A stretch of 64,000 bases of DNA from UBA4732 sp963823075 (GTDB taxonomy: Bacteria; Planctomycetota; Planctomycetia; Gemmatales; Gemmataceae). Below the pieces are notes generated by a model. It worked only from the letters and a program-made list of their open reading frames with translations. It was not told the origin of the DNA and ran no database searches. Shown piece by piece: positions 63,669 to 64,000 of the stretch; the first letter of the stretch is position 1, and every line of letters starts with the position of its first letter. The stretch is taken from NCBI GenBank assembly GCA_963823075.1, contig CAWGKE010000013.1, forward strand, positions 248,001 to 312,000, in the 5' to 3' direction. The translations under genes were made by a program, and so were the position numbers.

Positions 63669-63873
63669 ACAGGTAGCTGTCGAGGTTCGCGGACCAGTCC
63701 GCCGGGCCGTGCAATCCCAAGGAGCGCGCGGTGTGGAGGAACGACGCCGGGGCGGCTTCGGCGGGCGGCAGAACCTCCACGGTCAGGCGGACGCGGGTGT
63801 TCGGCTCCAGCCGGAGGGCCGTTTCCGGCCGCAGCACGGCGCCGTCGTAAACGGCTTCCACAGTTTGGGGCAT
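63640..63873 (-). CDS. Antitoxin of the AF2212/DUF104-like type
   Basis: 77 residues with a strong GGAGGAG site. PQTVEAVYDGAVLRPETALR and LEPNTRVRLTVEVL are characteristic of this antitoxin family (beta barrel start), followed by a helical tail (ASFLHTARSLGLHG). Its toxin partner overlaps at the 3' end but is truncated, leaving an orphan antitoxin at the window's right edge. Confidence 0.8.
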   Translation of the reverse strand: MPQTVEAVYDGAVLRPETALRLEPNTRVRLTVEVLPPAEAAPASFLHTARSLGLHGPADWSANLDSYLYGDGDQPRG

Positions 63874-64000
63874 CGCTTCTTCTCCTCCCCGCTTGCTATT
63901 CTATCCCGCGGCAACCTCCCGGCCGAAGCAGCGACGAATCCAAGTCGCAGTACCCGGCCCGATTCCTGGGCCGAGGCCGACTCCTGGCCGCCGGACAAGG

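Overview
The window is very GC-rich, with dense mixed-strand gene order, and it carries several protein families typical of Planctomycetota, most likely a Gemmataceae-like member: a BBP7 outer-membrane barrel, a secreted protein with an N-terminal LEDRVTPS-type motif, DUF1501 and DUF1800 proteins, DUF1080 and ThuA proteins, PD40 propellers and membrane proteins with an N-terminal zinc ribbon. No rRNA, tRNA or CRISPR array was seen. The taxonomic placement is an inference from gene content only.

Layout. 1-5.9 kb: envelope and secreted proteins (BBP7 barrel, cyclophilin/Ig-repeat protein, CxxCH lipoprotein, HEAT-repeat protein, membrane-anchored protein). 5.9-9.1 kb: a minus-strand operon of DegT aminotransferase, ATP-grasp protein and TIM-barrel isomerase, divergent from a family 2 glycosyltransferase. 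10.4-13.9 kb: a membrane-tethered helix-turn-helix protein convergent with a uronate isomerase. 14.3-17 kb: an ABC-2 exporter. 17-23.6 kb: DUF1080, ThuA, DUF1501, DUF1800 and a large exported protein. 23.7-29.7 kb: phosphoesterase, CCA-adding enzyme, RsmD, then priA behind a MITE and an SOS-box-like palindrome. 29.7-30.6 kb: a vapBC-like cassette flanked by a duplicated 3' end of priA. 31-39.8 kb: housekeeping genes (HD-family phosphohydrolase, PhoH, CdsA, UppS, PurA, a GNAT acetyltransferase, a phosphoribosyltransferase). 40.3-46.5 kb: a sigma-54 response regulator, DUF892 protein, GH15 enzyme, pRiA4b/TPR protein and nitroreductase. 46.5-55.3 kb: an exported tandem-repeat protein, a type VII secretion-like operon (WXG100-like protein, coiled-coil protein, small WXG-like protein, large FtsK/SpoIIIE ATPase) and an alpha-toroid protein. 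56.5-64 kb: an accessory region with three broken vapC genes, an IS110 element, and a hypothetical gene split by an IS3 element that is itself split by another IS and a MITE-like derivative.

Two properties cut across the window. First, about twenty long, nearly perfect inverted repeats (arms 10-38 bp) lie mostly in the short gaps between genes. They fall into a few related sequence families and generally lack the U-tract of an intrinsic terminator. Second, eight otherwise well-conserved genes carry small frameshifts (eleven in total). That is more easily explained by uncorrected indel errors in the assembly than by eight independent pseudogenes, so those genes are described as intact in function.

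The best candidate for an under-described system is the type VII secretion-like operon at 47.7-52.8 kb. The nested insertions, the priA 3'-end duplication around the toxin-antitoxin cassette, and the intergenic palindromes are the main structural curiosities.
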